From Leptospirillum ferrooxidans C2-3 (lineage in GTDB: Bacteria; Nitrospirota; Leptospirillia; Leptospirillales; Leptospirillaceae): 64,000 bases of DNA. The stretch lies in contig NC_017094.1 in assembly GCF_000284315.1 (NCBI RefSeq), positions 2,015,486 to 2,079,485 of the forward strand, read 5' to 3'. Made by a program: the position numbers and the translations under genes. Of the stretch, positions 8,122-16,744 are shown piece by piece; position 1 is the stretch's first letter; each line of letters begins with the position of its first letter. A model generated the notes under the pieces. It saw only the letters and a program-made list of their open reading frames with translations. It had not been told where the DNA came from and searched no databases.

Positions 8122-8129
8122 GACACTTA
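8122..8129. repeat. Target-site duplication, right copy
   Basis: GACACTTA, identical to 6726-6733, directly abutting the right inverted repeat. Confidence 0.9.
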
Positions 8130-8172
8130 TGGATTGTCAAAAAATTTCCTGTGATAAATCAGCTTACTAATC

Positions 8173-8346
8173 GGACCTAAAATCACTCGGCCGCAAGCCC
8201 ATACCGCTTCGATCCCGCTCTCCGGCACCAATAATCAAGCCAATTATGAAGATCCTTTCCCCTTCCCTTTGACTTATGGGGACACTCAACTCCAAAAGAT
8301 GTCCCGAATAATCAGTAGGAAAAAATCGCGACCTTTGAAAAACGGG
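8173..8346 (+). repeat. Direct repeat copy B: decayed tRNA-Leu 3' half plus flank
   Basis: A second copy of 4755-4930. The tRNA part has lost base pairing: in the T-stem one G on each side has become C, and the anticodon loop reads CCTAAAA, so it cannot be a functional tRNA. The flank, from the CCA end through ATGTCCCGAATAATCAGTAGG to the GACCTTTGAAAAA edge, is nearly identical to copy A. No acceptor 5' half precedes it. Confidence 0.85.
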
Positions 8347-8740
8347 AATAGACAGAGTGGCGAGTAAAGATCCGGCATAGGGAATGGCCATTTCCAACGA
8401 AGACGCAGTCAACCTTGGACCGGGCAATCTTTCGAGACTCAAAAGAAGCCGAACTGACCAGACTGACGGAACCCCTGTGGATCAATATTTTGAAAAAGTC
8501 CTCTTTCATAAACGTAGTCACTCCAGGGAAAAGAACTACCTCGAGTGCTGGAGCTTATTCCTCACGCTCTCTTTCCTCGATTTTCCCCAAAGATATCTCC
8601 CAATACCACAAGGAACACCGGAAGGCTGTTTCATCCGGATTTTCCAATCAGGAAACAGAATCCTTTCTGACTTGCTTCCGGGCGAAGGTTAGGTCATCAA
8701 AAGATTCGGGCGGGACCGAAGGGTTACCCCGATACGAACT
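8347..8740. other. Gene-poor stretch after the repeat, probable degraded DNA
   Basis: About 390 nt with open frames on both strands but none with a convincing ribosome site or recognisable product. The plus-strand frame starting at 8415 runs on into the coding region of the PEP-CTERM gene in antisense, which argues against it. This is likely the remains of mobile or displaced DNA beyond copy B. Confidence 0.4.
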
Positions 8741-8775
8741 AAAAAAGCGGGTCCCCTGCAGAGGAGACCCGCTTT
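8741..8775 (-). terminator. Rho-independent terminator of the PEP-CTERM gene
   Basis: On the minus strand, AAAGCGGGTC and GACCCGCTTT arms enclose a short loop and are followed by a run of T. It lies 23 nt after the stop of the PEP-CTERM gene. Confidence 0.85.
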
Positions 8776-8797
8776 CTCAGAATCCAGAGAGCGGCAT

Positions 8798-9796
8798 TTA
8801 CGACGCGATCCGAATCTCCTTCTTTTTCCTGATAGCAATGATTCCCAAGACGCCCAGACCGGATCCGAACAAAAGCCATGTGGAGGGTTCGGGCGTCGGA
8901 GATACATCGAGGGTTTGCCCATTGCCCAGCACTGTTCCGTTCAGTCCGGGCAGAAGGATGAATGGAGAGCTATTTGGAGGGTAATCATTGAAGTTGAGGT
9001 TGTCGAGCGGGATTTGAGTATTACTCACAAAATACTGAACGTCGGAGAGTGTTAGGCTCTGGGCCGAACCGTTCGTGACTTGAAAAGAGAGTGGCCCGAC
9101 AAAAGGAAGCTCCTCCCAGACCCCGCCGGTTGTGCTAGTTCCTGTAATCGTTTCATTGAGATAAATGATGGCCCAAGGATCGGGCAAGTTGGAATTGCCC
9201 CCGTTCAGACGACTGATGGTCGCGGCCGGTAGGTTCTGAATGTCCGATCCGTTTAAACTCCAGAATTCATTACTGAGAACCAAGGGAGTTGCGGGCTGGA
9301 GTCCGGCATCAAGCCCAAAGTGGGGGTCGAGGGTGTTTCCGAAGGGATAGGCAAATCCGTTGCTTCCCGAAAATGTCACCGTAGTGGTGTTGGAGGAGGC
9401 GCTGTAGCTGACCTTGATAGGGTTCGGGTTAAGGAAAGCATCAGTATAATTGGAAAGAGGCTGTGCTGGAATGACCGAGGTGACGTTTCCCTGAAAGACC
9501 ATCTCGAAATTGTTGGGAGTGGCTCCTCCGGAAGGAAGAGGGTCAAACTGGTTGAAAAGGTCATCAGCGGTTCCTCCCTGGACGGGAGTCAGATTGAGCG
9601 TCTGCGTCTCCCCGCAATTGATGCAAATAGTTGCCTGAGCATAGCTTTTGGGCAGTAGAAATGTACCGAGAAGCCCCATAGTCAGAAGCAAGTATTTCAA
9701 ATAATCCTTACGAATATTCGTTTTGAGCATTGGGGGACTACCAATAAGTGTTAGATTGCTGGGACACTGACCCCACTTAAACCATTTCATTTTCAT
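8798..9796 (-). CDS. PEP-CTERM sorting-domain secreted protein
   Basis: A 332-residue exported protein. The C-terminus is a canonical PEP-CTERM signal: PEPSTWLLFGSGLGVL, a short membrane helix, then a basic tail (RKKKE). Such proteins are processed by exosortase and released to the surface or an exopolysaccharide matrix. The N-terminus has a long basic region and a hydrophobic core (LLLTMGLLGTFLLP) ending near residue 52. CINCGE follows, giving two closely spaced cysteines, and the body is Ser/Thr/Asn-rich and beta-like. GAGG lies just upstream of the ATG at 9796; an internal ATG at 9730 lacks a site. No exosortase or polysaccharide cluster is in the window, so its partner must be elsewhere. 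Confidence 0.85.
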   Translation of the reverse strand: MKMKWFKWGQCPSNLTLIGSPPMLKTNIRKDYLKYLLLTMGLLGTFLLPKSYAQATICINCGETQTLNLTPVQGGTADDLFNQFDPLPSGGATPNNFEMVFQGNVTSVIPAQPLSNYTDAFLNPNPIKVSYSASSNTTTVTFSGSNGFAYPFGNTLDPHFGLDAGLQPATPLVLSNEFWSLNGSDIQNLPAATISRLNGGNSNLPDPWAIIYLNETITGTSTTGGVWEELPFVGPLSFQVTNGSAQSLTLSDVQYFVSNTQIPLDNLNFNDYPPNSSPFILLPGLNGTVLGNGQTLDVSPTPEPSTWLLFGSGLGVLGIIAIRKKKEIRIAS

Positions 9797-10334
9797 AACC
9801 TCTTTGAGGGATCAGGGTGAAGGCGGGGAATCTCTATGCCAAATGGCCAATTTTGTAATTGGCGCACGGAAGAGTGCAATTTTCTTACCAGAGAAAAATC
9901 GTTCGACTTGGGGGGATGAATAGATAATATTTTTACATATTTATCATTGTATTAATAGATCTTATGAAATCCGATGATCTTCTTAACGGATCAATTGAGT
10001 ATTAAAAACCATGACACATGTCAAATTTTCTGACAATTTTAACCTCAGAGATCCTTAGGATGGAGAGAAGAGACCTTACCCCAACCCAAGAATGAATGTT
10101 ATTCCTTGCAGGTTAGAGGAATGGTTAAGCCGGATTGTCTGGGCAGCCGAAGCTGCCCACAGGATGGCAAATACCCCTCATATACCCATCTTTATGGTTT
10201 TTCAAGAGTTTCTATCTTGGGTTCGTCCGAATGTCGGAAGAAGGTTCCTGATTTCCCCTTTCCCTTAGTCATAGAGAGGGGAAACAATATAGCAGAGCCA
10301 TTTCAGAAGGATTGTCTTTGCCTGTTAAAACCCA
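9797..10334. other. Intergenic region with AT-rich tract and a small inverted repeat
   Basis: 538 nt between two minus-strand genes. An AT-rich block around 9915-9975 could hold the PEP-CTERM promoter. TGACA-CA-TGTCA at 10012-10023 is a short perfect inverted repeat that might be an operator, although repeats this short also occur by chance. Open frames here lack support. Confidence 0.4.
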
Positions 10335-11033
10335 TCAGACCATATCAAAGAGCAGTATCTCAGCATCAGGTAGCCCTTTTAAGGAAATCAGCCCTTCATT
10401 CAGAATTTTGCCACCATCTCCAGCCTTCAGTATCTCTCCGTTGAGGTTCACCCCTCCTCGAACCACCTGGACAAAAGCCATTCGACCTTCCCTCAAAGGA
10501 AATTTCAAAACAGATTCATCTTCCAGGAGGCTTCCATAAAAGAAAACGTCCTGATGGATCGTCAGGGACCCATTTCGACCATCGGATGACCCCAGAAGAC
10601 ACAACATGTTTTTTTTGTCTTCATCGGAGAAGTGTTTCTGCTCATATCCTGGAGTCAGGCCCATACGGTTTGGCAAAACCCATATCTGGAGGAAATGGAC
10701 CGGATTATTTCCGGAGCCAATGGACTCGCTGTGCAAAATCCCCGACCCCGCAGTCATCCGTTGAATATCTCCGGGAACAATGGTTGAGCCATTCCCCATG
10801 CTATCCTGATGATTTAGAGCACCGGACAAAACATAGCTGATGATTTCCATATCTTTGTGGCCGTGCTTTCCAAACCCCTGTCCAGGCTGAACGCGGTCTT
10901 CATTGATAACCCGCAAACTGCCGAATTGCATCTGCTTAGGGTTGTAATATTCAGCAAATGAAAAGGTATGATAGCTATCGAGCCACCCATGATTTGAATG
11001 CCCACGTTCGGCGCTTTTCACGATTTCAATCAT
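10335..11033 (-). CDS. Pirin family protein (YhaK/YhhW type)
   Basis: A 232-residue bicupin. The first cupin carries the metal-binding set of pirins: GFGKHGHKDMEI (two His about residues 56-58), LNHQD (His about 75) and the later GILHSE region. The opening SAERGHSNHGWLDSYHTFSFAEYY is the classic pirin start. Members include quercetin 2,3-dioxygenases and redox-sensing proteins; the substrate here is unknown. The length is normal. It is a single gene with no obvious partner, in a gene-poor stretch. Confidence 0.9.
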   Translation of the reverse strand: MIEIVKSAERGHSNHGWLDSYHTFSFAEYYNPKQMQFGSLRVINEDRVQPGQGFGKHGHKDMEIISYVLSGALNHQDSMGNGSTIVPGDIQRMTAGSGILHSESIGSGNNPVHFLQIWVLPNRMGLTPGYEQKHFSDEDKKNMLCLLGSSDGRNGSLTIHQDVFFYGSLLEDESVLKFPLREGRMAFVQVVRGGVNLNGEILKAGDGGKILNEGLISLKGLPDAEILLFDMV

Positions 11034-11584
11034 CTGATCCTCCAGAACATCACCCGATATGATTGCTTCTCTAAAAGAACGCGCTCAAGAGCAAATCCGA
11101 CTCGCCATTTGAGCCTTTGAGCCATTGGACGCTCAACAAATGTATTATACCTCTTGTTGATATTGTTGATCACAATAGCGTTTGGCTGGAATATTTTTCC
11201 AATCTCTGAAAACAAGATGGAGATTTTACCCAGCAAAATACTTGCCCCGATTGAACCCATCTGGATCATAGGGCTCTTTCGTCTTGGGTTGTATAACAGA
11301 TCGGCCACACAAAAGAGATCATTCACTCAATCTTCACCGGAGGTCTTGATGAACAGTCCCTATCCCCGACCGGGGAAACGAATGCATCAGGGAGAGTCCT
11401 GAAATCCCCAACTTCATCCGGCTGTTCCAGGTGACAACGGAGAAATCAATGCGGCTCTTGCCTGCGAAGAAGATCTGATTCAAGCTAGAGAAAGAAAAAA
11501 GGATCTCCACTCCCATAAAAGAGCGCCATAGCGAGTTGACCAGATCACAAGACTCACTGGAAATTCACCATCCAAAGGAAACGA
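11034..11584. other. 551-nt region with only weak open frames
   Basis: The region lies between pirin (-) and the MFS gene (+), which are divergent. Two minus-strand frames, 11516-11334 and 11326-11030, follow each other in different frames and could be remains of one gene, but I recognise neither. The second ends inside the pirin start. The promoters of both flanking genes should lie here; no strong consensus was seen. Confidence 0.3.
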
Positions 11585-12892
11585 ATGGCTCTCCCCTCTT
11601 CCCCCACTCCATCAAGGATCAGTCTCTCCGGACTTTATCTTGTGAATTTCTTTCTGGGAGAAATCATAGGCGTGGGAGTTCCCTTTTTGACCGATTACCT
11701 GAAATACCACCATTGGTCCTTTCAGGAGATCGGAATCGCTACAGCGATGATCGGTGTGGGGACGGTCATATTTCAAGGTTTTTCTGGTGTGATCGCAGAG
11801 GTGATTCCCCGTCACCGACTTCTTATGGGGGTGGTGATTTTGCTATATGGGGCCTCATTCTCCCTCCTTCCCCTTGATGTCGACAGCCATGCCCTGACAA
11901 ATTCCTTTTTGTTGATATCTGGCATGGCAAGTTCCTTCTTTGCTCCCCTCTCGGCGACCCTGGCCTTTTCCCTGTCAGGACACCAACTATTTGCCAGAAC
12001 AATGGGAAGAACACAGATGTGGAACCATGCAGGCTTTCTGGTTTCTGCGATGGGAACCATCTTTCTCATTCACCATGTCGGGCTATGGTCAGGGTTTGTT
12101 CCCATCGGTCTTGGATCCATTCTGGCAGGTGGATCCATTTTCCTCATTTCTCAGAAGGATCTGATTTATCACAAAATGGCGGATTCTCCTCTCACCGATC
12201 CGTCATCCAATAGTGAAATGGATACAATCGAGGACAACAGGACCCTTTGGAATGTTTTTACCGATTTCTTCCGGGATCCTTCGATCCGGATCCTTTTGAT
12301 CTCGACGACGTTGTTCCAGATTGCCAATGCTCCGGTCATGCCGCTTCTGCTCCTCTATCTCAGATTCTTAGATGGCGGCAATGGAAAACTGGGCTGGGTG
12401 GTTTTTATCGCCCAGGCGGTCATGATCCCCACTGCATGGTGGGCGGCAAAATACAGCGCCAAATGGGGACATAAGATCATTTTTTCCATCGCGTTTTTTG
12501 TGATGCCCATTCGTGCGCTGATCTGCTCTTTCAGCATGAATACGGACATTCTTCTCGCCAGCCAGATTCTGGATGGAGTGGCGGCCGGAATCTACGGGGT
12601 TTCTGTGGCCTTGATTGTCGCTGACCTGACCCGGGGCAAAAAAGGGTTCAATATGTTGATGGGACTTTCGATGATCGCGATGGCTCTGGGATCTGTCATA
12701 GGGCCGATTCTTCAGGGAATATCGGTGGGAAGGGTCGGGTTCCGATTTTCTTTTCTGGTCTTTGGTGTAGTCTCATCCATTGCCGCCATTCTCTTTTTTC
12801 ATTACATGCCCCACGAGATCAGAAACTCTTTTGGCCAGGATAAAAGGACGGAAGAGCCAGATCTTTCAAAAGAAGCGCAGATAAAGCATTAA
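11585..12892 (+). CDS. Major facilitator superfamily transporter
   Basis: A 435-residue integral membrane protein with about 12 predicted helices in two halves, separated by a polar loop around residues 195-225. The first half contains the loop RHRLLMG between helices 2 and 3, corresponding to the MFS motif A region. Transport substrate cannot be read from the sequence; an efflux-type permease is one option. The C-terminal tail is charged and cytosolic. The stop overlaps the stop of the convergent gene at 12889 by 4 nt. There is no strong ribosome site at the ATG, so an alternative start is possible. Confidence 0.85.
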   Translation: MALPSSPTPSRISLSGLYLVNFFLGEIIGVGVPFLTDYLKYHHWSFQEIGIATAMIGVGTVIFQGFSGVIAEVIPRHRLLMGVVILLYGASFSLLPLDVDSHALTNSFLLISGMASSFFAPLSATLAFSLSGHQLFARTMGRTQMWNHAGFLVSAMGTIFLIHHVGLWSGFVPIGLGSILAGGSIFLISQKDLIYHKMADSPLTDPSSNSEMDTIEDNRTLWNVFTDFFRDPSIRILLISTTLFQIANAPVMPLLLLYLRFLDGGNGKLGWVVFIAQAVMIPTAWWAAKYSAKWGHKIIFSIAFFVMPIRALICSFSMNTDILLASQILDGVAAGIYGVSVALIVADLTRGKKGFNMLMGLSMIAMALGSVIGPILQGISVGRVGFRFSFLVFGVVSSIAAILFFHYMPHEIRNSFGQDKRTEEPDLSKEAQIKH

Positions 12893-13332
12893 TGATGATG
12901 TTTCAAGACCACAGCAGAACCAAGGATCCGGACTCTGACAACAAAGAGTTTCTTCGAGATTTTGTGATAATAGATCAAGACGTTCTCATTTTTCTGAAGT
13001 GATTTGACTCCGACACTTTTCCCTTGGAAAAACACAGTCGTTTGTGGGGTCAGATTCCAGACGACATCCTTTTGCCGATGGTTTGCCCCTCTCATCGTTG
13101 CGGTCAGCGTCATAGGGTGATCCTGAAGATCCACCTTATCCAAAATACCTTTGACCATGTGCAACACCGGTGTCTTTTTTGAAGCTGACTTTTTCCCGGA
13201 ATGTGTCCCTTTTTTACTGAAAGATGCTGATTCCGTCCCTGCCTTTGCTATTTTCAAAAAACCGCCTACAGAGATAATGAAAAGGCTCAGGATGAAAACT
13301 CTCAATATTTTAGTGCTCAGCAAATAAATCAT
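12889..13332 (-). CDS. Small secreted protein of unknown function
   Basis: A 147-residue protein with a signal peptide (hydrophobic core about residues 8-27, IAKA cleavage-like site) and a lysine/serine-rich linker. A compact beta-rich domain follows (about 55-140) containing VVWNLTPQTTVFFQGK. It ends in three histidines. The shape recalls small periplasmic OB-like or DUF5666-type domains, but I do not claim a family. It lies downstream of the Cyt572-like gene on the same strand, although a terminator separates the two. Confidence 0.6.
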   Translation of the reverse strand: MIYLLSTKILRVFILSLFIISVGGFLKIAKAGTESASFSKKGTHSGKKSASKKTPVLHMVKGILDKVDLQDHPMTLTATMRGANHRQKDVVWNLTPQTTVFFQGKSVGVKSLQKNENVLIYYHKISKKLFVVRVRILGSAVVLKHHH

Positions 13333-13448
13333 CGAGGCTCCAAAAAATTGTTATAGAAATTTTTCTCAGTTAAGAATTCAAAACCATTGAATAGGAAGCA
13401 ATTAACAGATTGTAATCAGACTAGATCAGCCGAACTTCTGAAGGCAAT

Positions 13449-13482
13449 AAAAAAGGGAAGGAGGTTTCCCCCCTTCCCTTTG
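13449..13482 (-). terminator. Rho-independent terminator of the Cyt572-like gene
   Basis: On the minus strand, AAAGGGAAGG pairs with CCTTCCCTTT and is followed by a T-run. It begins about 20 nt after the stop of the Cyt572-like gene, consistent with a highly expressed monocistronic transcript. Confidence 0.85.
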
Positions 13483-13502
13483 AGACACAAGATCAGGTGA
13501 TT

Positions 13503-15155
13503 TTAGTATGCGAAGTCGATACCAACGGAGAAGTTGTTGGCTTCGACGTTGCCGAAGTAGGAACCTCCGCTTGCACCAGGTGAAAAGTTCCCACCAGCAG
13601 CACCGGCGAAGCTACTCAACATCCCGGAAACCCCGTAGTCAATCATGTACTGATACTGGGCGAAAAGGGAGATGTCGGCACGGTCAGAGCCCCACAGCCA
13701 GTAACGGTCAGAAAGGGTAAAGGCCATGACATTGTTGAAATTCCCCGGAAGATTTGCAAGTCCGGAGAAGGTTGGCTGTTGCATCATATTGAGCTGATTG
13801 TAGATCAGCGAAATCATATTGGAATTCGTTCCGGATGCGGAAAAGAACCCATGGAACGTCGGCTGCCAGTCTGCCTGAACCAGCCAAGACATGTACTGAA
13901 GACCACCGGTTGTCGCTCCACCGCCAGTTGCAGTTCCTGCACCGGGAGCACCTGATGTAGTATTAAGAGCAATCATTCCTGTAGGATCTGTGACAATATC
14001 CCATGCGGCAAAGATATTCAATCCACCATTTGGGATCGGGTTTGCCATCGCATCAACTCCGAAACGGGTATAAACCGTTGAGGGAGATGTTCCACCTGAT
14101 CCTGAGCCGGGCAATGCGGAACCTTCTCCAACGAGAGCAAATACTCCGAGACGCTCTCCGTTGGTCCGGCCCCACCCACCCCAGGACTGGGTAATATGCA
14201 TAAAATAGTTGAAACCGTTAGACTGGATAGGTGCACCGCTAGAAGCATTACTACCGGTAGTGTAGGTTTGAGACTGCCCAGATCCGGACATTCCGCTCTG
14301 ACCGGCATACAGTGAAGAGTTCGGGATGAAACTGATGCTTACCCGAGTTTCACAAGGATTGACAGAGAAAGCTTTCTGGGTCCCACATCCGCCGTTATTG
14401 ATGTGATAACCAAAATAACGGATAGAGGTCACATCATTGTTGAATGCAACCTGATCCCCATCATAAAACATCGGGTTTGTAGCACCAGAAAAAGCGAACC
14501 CTGCATTGGTAGCACCACCGTTATTTACAACTTCTGCGGTACCTGGGACGTAATCATACATTGTCCAAGGGGAATTCGTACCGATATACACATTCCTTTG
14601 GTTTGAAAATGGGGTATCCATAGAGGTCTTTCCGGCGTAGATATTGAACCATGTCGTATTCATCAAATCATCAAATCGAACCCACAACTTTACTATATCC
14701 ATCCCACTGTTCCCATTGTATCCTGGCTGAACCCAAAAAGAGATCCAGGGAGCGATCAAGCCGCCCGATTCAATATCCCACGGGGTATTGGCAGAAGCGC
14801 CATTGGCCCATCCAGGAACAGGCTTTCCTGAATTTGGGTCAGAGATCCCATTCACGGAAGTTCCGTAATACGCCATGGACATATGGAAGCCGATGGGGAA
14901 GTAGTTCTGGTTGGCTGGCTGCTGGAACATCATGTCCAGACCATTGGCTTTACCGGTGGTGGACAGCATGAAACCGCGGTCCTTGAAGAAATGACCGGTA
15001 TCACCCAGTTTTGGCCACTGGATGTGGCAGAAAGAACAAGGGAAGTTGTACTTCCTTGCAAACCCCGGATAGGCATTCGCCTTTTTAGGGGCAACCATCA
15101 TCGCCACGGACAAGACGGCGAAGAAGGAGAGAAAAAACAAAGCCGCTTTTCTCAT
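13503..15155 (-). CDS. Cytochrome 572-like outer-membrane c-type cytochrome
   Basis: A 550-residue exported protein. A signal peptide (about residues 1-28, ending KANA) precedes the single haem-binding motif CSFCH at residues 40-44 (NFPCSFCHIQWPKLGD). The remaining 500 residues are Gly/Ser/Asn/aromatic-rich, alternate as beta strands and end in an aromatic C-terminus (SVGIDFAY), as in a beta-barrel outer-membrane protein. This arrangement fits Leptospirillum Cyt572, an outer-membrane cytochrome thought to oxidise Fe(II); the assignment is by resemblance, and paralogues exist in the genus. AAGGGA precedes the ATG. It is monocistronic, with a long upstream gap and its own terminator. Confidence 0.8.
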   Translation of the reverse strand: MRKAALFFLSFFAVLSVAMMVAPKKANAYPGFARKYNFPCSFCHIQWPKLGDTGHFFKDRGFMLSTTGKANGLDMMFQQPANQNYFPIGFHMSMAYYGTSVNGISDPNSGKPVPGWANGASANTPWDIESGGLIAPWISFWVQPGYNGNSGMDIVKLWVRFDDLMNTTWFNIYAGKTSMDTPFSNQRNVYIGTNSPWTMYDYVPGTAEVVNNGGATNAGFAFSGATNPMFYDGDQVAFNNDVTSIRYFGYHINNGGCGTQKAFSVNPCETRVSISFIPNSSLYAGQSGMSGSGQSQTYTTGSNASSGAPIQSNGFNYFMHITQSWGGWGRTNGERLGVFALVGEGSALPGSGSGGTSPSTVYTRFGVDAMANPIPNGGLNIFAAWDIVTDPTGMIALNTTSGAPGAGTATGGGATTGGLQYMSWLVQADWQPTFHGFFSASGTNSNMISLIYNQLNMMQQPTFSGLANLPGNFNNVMAFTLSDRYWLWGSDRADISLFAQYQYMIDYGVSGMLSSFAGAAGGNFSPGASGGSYFGNVEANNFSVGIDFAY

Positions 15156-15850
15156 CAGATTCCCTTTCTGTAAAGTTCATGGACTGGTCTCCGGAAACCC
15201 ACAAAGGCCCGGATCAACGAGAAATAGAGAACAAAAATGACTAAGAACCACCAGAACAATCACCCCTGTCTTGCCCAGAACCCATCTTTTTTCAAAAAAG
15301 CCGGACCAGAAAGAAAAGAGAAACACCCTTCGGATCAAAAACCCGGGAACTTGGCTTCCTGAACATTTCCGCCGACTATAAAAAGATCCATCAATGGCTT
15401 CCGGACGATCTGCCGGCCAACCCAAAAACGATAAGGGAAAAAATGGCCCGGGAAGATATGGATAATATACCCTGCAACAGATCTTGAGGTGACGATGGAT
15501 TGTTGGAGATTAAACAATACGATAACCATTGTCAACACCCTTTTTATCAACCGCAGTTTAACCGCTTGTCTGACACGAAAACCCGGGAAAGCCTAATACT
15601 CATAATCCCTTTCATTATCTTCCAAGGAAAATAATAGTCGGCCTGCCACAAGATATATTTAAAATACTTCTATAGAAAAATCTTTACGTGCCAATCATTT
15701 TGAAAAAATAGGAGAAAAACAGTCTCAGGAAGAGGAGGATGACGAAGGATGGCTGAAGATTGGATCTTTACGGCGAGGAGAAAAGAATTACAGAATTCTC
15801 ATAGAGAAAAAATGATATGAAATACCCCATGACCTAGAGCGGGCGATTGA
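15156..15850. other. Long intergenic region upstream of the Cyt572-like gene
   Basis: 695 nt without a supported gene. Short minus-strand frames (15425-15177 and 15550-15335) have neither a ribosome site nor a recognisable product. The segment 15590-15700 is AT-rich. The region is probably the promoter and leader of the cytochrome gene together with spacer; I see no clear terminator or riboswitch. Confidence 0.4.
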
Positions 15851-16687
15851 TCACAGGTCCACAAACGTCACGGACTGGACCTTGTCGAGACACTCCTCCA
15901 GAATTTTCCGGAAATCACTTCTGTTCACCCCCAGAAAATCCAGGGAAAACAGAAGAGATGGCTCGACAAAAACCGAATCCGGATGCTCCGCCCCCATAAT
16001 CACCGCCAGTTCGTCCCCGACCCTTAACAGGTGGACAAGATCCTGATGGGCGGGCGATTTGTGGGGTTCATGGTGCCAGAGAAGACAATCGATAATGGCT
16101 GGGGGGAACTGGAAGAGCCTTCCGTATCGGGCACCGATAAAACAATGATCGATATGGAATGCATTTCTCTCAGACAACCAGTCGCTCATCTGTCCCGTCT
16201 GGTCGGCAAGCTGTGTCCGCTCCGCAAAAAAACTCTGCTCATAAAGCGCCAGATAGACCTTCCCGATATCATGAAGAAGCCCTGCGGTCTCCGCAATTTC
16301 AGGTTCAGGAAATCCGATCCGGTCTGCAAGGATCCGGCTACAAAGAGATGTCACTCGACTGTGATACCAGAGCGCATCGATCCCCGCCACATGTCTCACA
16401 CTGGTAAAAAGGGGAACAGTGAGACAAAACCCCTTCAACATGCGAAAACCGATCAGACGGATCGCCTGGGTAATCGTTGTCACCTGTCCGGCGGCGATAT
16501 AAGCTCCGGTATTCGCATGCCGGATGATCTGCGTTGCAAATCCCACGTCCTTCTGGACGATCTTTCCCAGATTGGCAATGGAGATCGCACCCAGATCGAT
16601 CTCGTGGATGATACTCGTGACCACATCCGGAAGAGCCGGAAATGTTTTGGGATCAGAAAGCTTTTCCGACAAGTTCACAATTTCCAT
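15851..16687 (-). CDS. HDOD-domain signalling protein
   Basis: A 278-residue protein consisting of one HDOD domain (about residues 10-210). It shows the start FPALPDVVTSIIHEI, the conserved IVQKDVGFATQIIRHANT block and an HD-like LLHDIGK (about residue 138). HDOD proteins are non-catalytic or weakly catalytic relatives of HD-GYP phosphodiesterases, linked to cyclic-di-GMP and chemotaxis signalling. It lies 57 nt after a small gene on the same strand (16745-17083). It is divergent from the giant GGDEF-EAL gene, suggesting one signalling neighbourhood. Confidence 0.85.
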   Translation of the reverse strand: MEIVNLSEKLSDPKTFPALPDVVTSIIHEIDLGAISIANLGKIVQKDVGFATQIIRHANTGAYIAAGQVTTITQAIRLIGFRMLKGFCLTVPLFTSVRHVAGIDALWYHSRVTSLCSRILADRIGFPEPEIAETAGLLHDIGKVYLALYEQSFFAERTQLADQTGQMSDWLSERNAFHIDHCFIGARYGRLFQFPPAIIDCLLWHHEPHKSPAHQDLVHLLRVGDELAVIMGAEHPDSVFVEPSLLFSLDFLGVNRSDFRKILEECLDKVQSVTFVDL

Positions 16688-16744
16688 GATTCCTCCAACA
16701 CATTCAAAAAGCCCTCGAACTCCATATGCTTTCCTTGTTGATCA

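Noticed and set aside
8167-8521. Minus-strand frames across copy B
   Set aside because: They run through the decayed tRNA sequence and shared flank; similar peptides arise in copy A only because the DNA is duplicated.
8415-8984. Plus-strand frame of 189 codons after the tRNA-flank repeat
   Set aside because: It has no ribosome site, no recognisable domain and its second half is the antisense of the PEP-CTERM gene and its terminator.
10106-10444. Plus-strand frame upstream of and overlapping pirin
   Set aside because: It is antisense to the pirin 3' end, with odd composition and no family match.
11030-11516. Two consecutive minus-strand frames between pirin and the MFS gene
   Set aside because: They are in different frames, one ends in the pirin start, and neither has a ribosome site or recognised domain; kept only as a note in the region entry.
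15177-15550. Short minus-strand frames upstream of the Cyt572-like gene
   Set aside because: No ribosome sites, no domain and unlike the codon pattern of neighbours.
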